DNA of 8,714 bases from Pseudomonadota bacterium. Lineage in GTDB: Bacteria > Pseudomonadota > Alphaproteobacteria > Rhizobiales > Xanthobacteraceae. The position numbers and the translations under genes are program-made. Location of the stretch: contig JAEWIX010000072.1 in assembly GCA_023386885.1 (NCBI GenBank), forward strand, positions 1 to 8,714, given 5' to 3'. Every line of letters starts with the position of its first letter. Within the stretch, counting starts at the first letter, position 1. Below, piece after piece: positions 5,502 to 8,714 of this stretch. The notes under the pieces were generated by a model that saw only the letters and a list, made by a program, of their open reading frames with translations, did not search any database and was not told where the DNA came from.

Positions 5502-5996
5502 TCACGATAGCCCGGCGGCCGCCGCATCCCAGGTCAGGATGGTGAAATCGAGATCGCCGACTCCCTCCTCGATCGCGGTCCAGCCGAGTTCTTCATAGAG
5601 CGAGCGACGCGACGGCCGCGCCGTGAGATAGACCTTCGGAACACCAAGGCTCAGTGCATAGCGCGCCGCGTGGGCGATCAATTGCCGGCCGATGCGACGC
5701 GAACGGAATTCCGGCTCGATCCACACCGCCGCCACCCATGGCGTATACTGCGGCCGCTCGTCGAGATCGGAGGCGATCACCGACGCGGTGCCTGCAAACA
5801 CGCCGCCCTCGTGAGCCACGAAGGCGCGCGGCATGCCGCCGGAAGCCAACCCTTCCTTCATCCGCTCGGTGATGTAGTCGCGCGGCACCCCATTCGGCTG
5901 CCACCACGCGCGCCAGATCCGGTCTGCAATCTGATCGAAGAATTCCGGGCGCTCGCTCAGCGGCGAGATAGCGACGCCGGTGACCAGTTCACCCAA
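5502..5996 (-). CDS. GNAT-family N-acetyltransferase
   Basis: This is a predicted 164-residue acetyl-CoA-dependent acyltransferase with a single GNAT domain. The core strand WVAAVWIEPEFRSR (87-100) leads into the pyrophosphate-binding motif RRIGRQLI (100-107), a form of R/QxxGxG/A with Q at the last position. The C-terminal fold contains VYLTA and RRSLYEELGW (130-139), the typical GNAT segment where a residue 'falls' into a 'YE.LGW' helix. The substrate cannot be read from sequence. I favour a TTG start at 5996-5994: it has AGGA six bases upstream, overlaps the preceding hydrolase stop by eight bases, and avoids the low-complexity N-terminus that an ATG at 6101 would add from within the hydrolase gene. 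The overlap implies translational coupling with that gene. Confidence 0.85.
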   Translation of the reverse strand: MGELVTGVAISPLSERPEFFDQIADRIWRAWWQPNGVPRDYITERMKEGLASGGMPRAFVAHEGGVFAGTASVIASDLDERPQYTPWVAAVWIEPEFRSRRIGRQLIAHAARYALSLGVPKVYLTARPSRRSLYEELGWTAIEEGVGDLDFTILTWDAAAAGLS

Positions 5997-6663
5997 GATG
6001 CGTCCTGAAAAATTCGGCGGCGCGGCCCCATGCCAGCTCCGCGGCCTCGCGATCGTGCACCGCCGCCCGCTGCTCGTTGACGAAGGCGTGGTCGGCGTCA
6101 TAGCGGAAGAACTCCGCCGTCTTGCCGGCCGCCTTCAGTCCCTGCTCGAAAGCATCGACCACCTGCGGCGTGCACCAGTCGTCGCGATTGGCGAAATGGC
6201 CCTGCAACGGCACGCGAATATCGGAGGGCTTGGCCGCCTGCTCCGGCGGAATGCCGTAGAACGCCACCGCCGCGCTTAGTTCCGGCAGTTTGGCCGCGCC
6301 GATGATGGTCACCGCACCACCGAGACAAAAGCCGGTCAGCCCCACCTTGGCGCCGTTGCGCGCCAGATACTGCGCTGCGCCGCGCACCGTCTGCGTGGTC
6401 GCGTCGATGAAATCGAGCGATCCCATTTCCTTGTTGGCGGCTTCGGTGTCGTGATAAGGCACCAGAACGCCGTTGTAGAGATCGGGCGCCAGCGCATCGA
6501 AGCCGGCCAGCGCAAAGCGGTCGGTCAGCGCCTTGATGTTTTCCGACAGACCCCACCATTCCTGGATCACCACGACGCCCGGCGCGTTGCCGCGCGCGGC
6601 GTTGGCCAGATAGCCTTTCGCCTCTTTGCCGTCGGGGCGTTTGAACGTGATGCTGCTTCCCAT
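5989..6663 (-). CDS. dienelactone hydrolase family protein
   Basis: This 224-residue alpha/beta hydrolase has the full dienelactone hydrolase triad pattern. The nucleophile is C113 in GFCLGG, the acid is probably D161 in NRDDWC, and the base is H192 in YDADHAF. E35 in VIQEWWGL corresponds to the glutamate that gates the cysteine in Pseudomonas DLH. Such enzymes open lactone rings, for example carboxymethylenebutenolide in chloroaromatic breakdown, but many family members have other or unknown substrates and no catechol pathway gene is nearby. The protein is cytoplasmic with no signal peptide. The ATG at 6663-6661 is preceded by a strong GGAGGA at 6673-6668. The last bases of the gene overlap the start of the GNAT gene, so the two form an operon. 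Confidence 0.93.
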   Translation of the reverse strand: MGSSITFKRPDGKEAKGYLANAARGNAPGVVVIQEWWGLSENIKALTDRFALAGFDALAPDLYNGVLVPYHDTEAANKEMGSLDFIDATTQTVRGAAQYLARNGAKVGLTGFCLGGAVTIIGAAKLPELSAAVAFYGIPPEQAAKPSDIRVPLQGHFANRDDWCTPQVVDAFEQGLKAAGKTAEFFRYDADHAFVNEQRAAVHDREAAELAWGRAAEFFRTHLG

Positions 6664-6703
6664 GATGTCCTCCGTCGTATCGCGAGCGTCTTACATGGAA
6701 CCC

Positions 6704-6732
6704 ATTGTGTCCGCTCTGTCGTGACAAGGCAA
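6704..6732 (-). promoter_or_regulatory. candidate promoter of the hydrolase-acetyltransferase operon
   Basis: On the - strand TTGCCT (6732-6727), a 17-base spacer and CACAAT (6709-6704) match sigma-70 boxes at four of six positions each. The pair lies 41 bases before the hydrolase ATG and downstream of the fbcH terminator, as expected for an independent operon. It is a pattern match only. Confidence 0.4.
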
Positions 6733-6780
6733 TGATGGGCAGCATATTGCCGGCCATGCAGACCCGGATGCCCTCTAACG

Positions 6781-6807
6781 AAAAAGCCCCCGCAGTGCGG
6801 GGGCTTT
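6781..6807 (-). terminator. intrinsic terminator after the cytochrome b/c1 gene
   Basis: AAAGCCCCCGC and GCGGGGGCTTT form a perfect 11-bp stem with a 3-base loop. On the - strand the stem runs into TTTTT. It lies 26 bases after the fbcH stop codon. The + strand reading has only CTTTCTC after the stem, so the terminator mainly serves the - strand. Confidence 0.93.
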
Positions 6808-6833
6808 CTCATTTCGGGATTGCGTCCGCGCGA

Positions 6834-8714
6834 TCAATGCGCGTTGGCCCAGACCTTCTTCTTGGTGAAGTACAGGAGCCCCGCGAAGATGATCAGGAAG
6901 ATCATCACTTGCATGCCGAGGCGCTTGCGCGCTTCGAGATGCGGCTCGGCCGCCCACATCAGGAATGTCGTCACGTCGTGCGCGTACTGCGCCACGGTCT
7001 GCGGCGAGCCGTCGTCGTAGGTGACCTGGTCGTTCGACAGCGGCTTCGGCATCTTGATGGCGTGACCGGGGAAGTACTTGTTGTAGTACGCACCTTCGGG
7101 GATGGTAACGCCGGCCGGCGGATTATCCGCATAGCCCTGCAGGATCGCATCGACGTAATTCGGACCCTGCTCCTGAAACTGGGTGAAGAAATCGAAGATG
7201 AACTGCGGGAAGCCGCGCGCATAGGATCGCGCCTTGGCGATCAGCGACAGGTCCGGCGGAGCCGCGCCACCGTTGGAGGCACGCGCAGCGTTCTCGTTCG
7301 GGAACGGCGCCGGGAACTTGTCGGCGACGCGGCCCGGACGCTCGAACATCTCGCCAGCGTCGTTGGGACCGTCCTGCACCTTGTACTCGGCTGCAACGGC
7401 CGCCGCCTGCGCCGGGGTGAAGCCCGGGCCGCCCGGATCGGCGAGGTTGCGGAAGTGCACCAGATTCATCGAGTGACAGGTCGCACAAACTTCCTTGTAG
7501 ACCTTGTAGCCGCGCTGCAGGGCGCCACGATCGAACTTGCCGAACGGACCCGCGAACGACCACGACAGCGACGGCGGGGTTTCGGAATGATCCGCCGCCT
7601 TGGCCTGCTGCACACCACCGGTGAGCAATGCGGCACCAGCCAGCAGCGCCACCGCGATCGACGCAACCGCCTTCTTGCCGGACTTCGCCAGCACGTCGTC
7701 GGCAATCGAATTCGGTACCGCGCGCGGCGTCTCGATCCGGCTGAGGATCGGCAGCACGATCAGGAAGTAAGCAAAGTAGCAGAACGTCAGGATGCGGCCG
7801 ACGGTGACGTAGACGCCTTCAGCCGGCTTGCCGCCGAGCCAGCCCAGCAGCACGCAGACCACGACGAAGATCCAGAAGAACTGCTTGGCGAGCGGACGAT
7901 AGCGCAGCGAACGGGTCTTGGCGCTGTCGAGCCACGGCAGGAAGGCCAGCACGATGATCGCGCCGAACATCGCGATGACGCCGCCGAGCTTGCTCGGGAT
8001 CGAACGCAGGATCGCGTAGAACGGCAGATAGTACCATTCCGGCACGATGTGCGCGGGGGTGACGCCCGGATTGGCCTGAACGTAGTTTTCAGCGTCGCCG
8101 AGATAGTTCGGCATGTAGAAGATGAACCACGCGAAGAAGATCAGGAAGCAGGCCATGCCGAACCCGTCCTTGATGGTCGCGTAAGGTGTGAACGGCACGG
8201 TGTCCTTCTCGGTCTTCGGCTCGACGCCGGCCGGGTTGTTCTGACCGGCGACGTGCAGGGCCCAGACGTGCAGCACGACGACGCCGGCGATCACGAACGG
8301 CAGCAGGTAGTGCAGCGAGAAGAAGCGGTTCAGCGTCGGGTTGCCGACCGAATAGCCGCCCCACAGCAGCGTCACGATGCTCTCGCCGACATAGGGAATG
8401 GCCGAGAACAGGTTGGTAATGACGGTGGCGCCCCAGAAGCTCATCTGGCCCCACGGCAGCACGTAGCCCATGAAGCCCGTGGCCATCATCAGCAGGTAGA
8501 TGATGACGCCGAGGATCCAGAGCACTTCGCGCGGCGCCTTGTACGACCCGTAATAGAGGCCGCGGAACATGTGGATGTAGACGGCGAAGAAGAACATCGA
8601 TGCGCCGCAGGCGTGGATGTTGCGCAGCAGCCAGCCATAGTTGACGTCGCGGACGATGAGTTCGACCGACTTGAAGGCGAGATCGGCATGCGGCGTGTAG
8701 TGCATCGCCAGGAT
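6834..8714 (-). CDS. fbcH: fused cytochrome b / cytochrome c1 precursor of the bc1 complex, N-terminus cut off
   Basis: One reading frame encodes both cytochrome b and cytochrome c1 of the respiratory bc1 complex, which oxidises quinol and reduces cytochrome c. Residues are numbered from the Met codon at 8705; the frame continues past the window edge, so that Met is internal and roughly the first helix of cytochrome b is missing. The cytochrome b part shows haem ligands H31/H45 and H132/H146 (both HX13H), the quinol-site PEWY (222-225) and hydrophobic helices up to about residue 321. A second signal peptide follows (KSGKKAVAS...QQAKA, about 342-370). Then comes cytochrome c1 with haem motif CATCH (407-411), probable axial ligand M552 in IKMPKPL and a C-terminal anchor (about 596-614). 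In Bradyrhizobium japonicum FbcH is known to be cut into two proteins after synthesis. The Rieske gene (fbcF) is expected upstream, outside the window. Confidence 0.97.
   Translation of the reverse strand: MLAMHYTPHADLAFKSVELIVRDVNYGWLLRNIHACGASMFFFAVYIHMFRGLYYGSYKAPREVLWILGVIIYLLMMATGFMGYVLPWGQMSFWGATVITNLFSAIPYVGESIVTLLWGGYSVGNPTLNRFFSLHYLLPFVIAGVVVLHVWALHVAGQNNPAGVEPKTEKDTVPFTPYATIKDGFGMACFLIFFAWFIFYMPNYLGDAENYVQANPGVTPAHIVPEWYYLPFYAILRSIPSKLGGVIAMFGAIIVLAFLPWLDSAKTRSLRYRPLAKQFFWIFVVVCVLLGWLGGKPAEGVYVTVGRILTFCYFAYFLIVLPILSRIETPRAVPNSIADDVLAKSGKKAVASIAVALLAGAALLTGGVQQAKAADHSETPPSLSWSFAGPFGKFDRGALQRGYKVYKEVCATCHSMNLVHFRNLADPGGPGFTPAQAAAVAAEYKVQDGPNDAGEMFERPGRVADKFPAPFPNENAARASNGGAAPPDLSLIAKARSYARGFPQFIFDFFTQFQEQGPNYVDAILQGYADNPPAGVTIPEGAYYNKYFPGHAIKMPKPLSNDQVTYDDGSPQTVAQYAHDVTTFLMWAAEPHLEARKRLGMQVMIFLIIFAGLLYFTKKKVWANAH

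Noticed and set aside
5997..6101. ATG at 6101 as the start of the acetyltransferase
   Set aside because: It extends the protein through the hydrolase coding region with a Thr/Ser/Arg-rich segment unlike a GNAT N-terminus; the TTG at 5996 has a better ribosome site.

Overview
The window reads as an ordinary chromosomal segment of a GC-rich alphaproteobacterium. The most likely group is Bradyrhizobium, Rhodopseudomonas or a close relative in the Nitrobacteraceae. The reasons are the cytochrome b and cytochrome c1 fused in one reading frame (FbcH type), a fused TrpE(G) anthranilate synthase behind a tandem-Trp leader peptide, and two copies of a 'CGTCATG(G/C)CCGG...CCATCCACG' palindromic intergenic repeat that I recall as abundant in Bradyrhizobium genomes. 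The genus call is inference.

Layout. Positions 1-498 (+) hold the C-terminal end of an M48-type membrane zinc protease. A 214-base gap with two hairpins leads into two + strand genes, 713-1501 and 1556-2224. These encode P-loop ATPases of the ParA/MinD type that look like ancient tandem paralogues. Everything further right is on the - strand. Read in the transcription direction from the right edge, it runs: fused cytochrome b/c1 (8714-6834, N-terminus cut by the window) with a strong terminator; a dienelactone-hydrolase-family gene (6663-5989) overlapping a GNAT acetyltransferase gene (5996-5502); a tryptophan attenuator (5468-5323); trpE(G) (5262-3100); and apt (2951-2412). apt meets the second ATPase gene tail to tail. 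Both intergenic regions flanking apt contain a copy of the palindromic repeat.

How the genes work. FbcH supplies two of the three catalytic subunits of the respiratory cytochrome bc1 complex from one precursor. TrpE(G) catalyses the first committed step of tryptophan synthesis. It appears to be controlled by classical ribosome-mediated attenuation: a 14-residue peptide with two adjacent Trp codons, an antiterminator, and an intrinsic terminator with a U-run. Promoter geometry suggests a leaderless leader-peptide message. Apt salvages adenine. The ATPase pair has no assigned function and is the least understood part of the window.

The best candidates for something undescribed are the co-linear ATPase pair, whose second member has lost the ParA signature lysine, and the structured leader in front of it. 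The trp attenuator is a well-supported regulatory element of a known type. I saw no tRNA, rRNA, CRISPR array, insertion sequence or phage gene. No gene-free stretch exceeds 300 bases.
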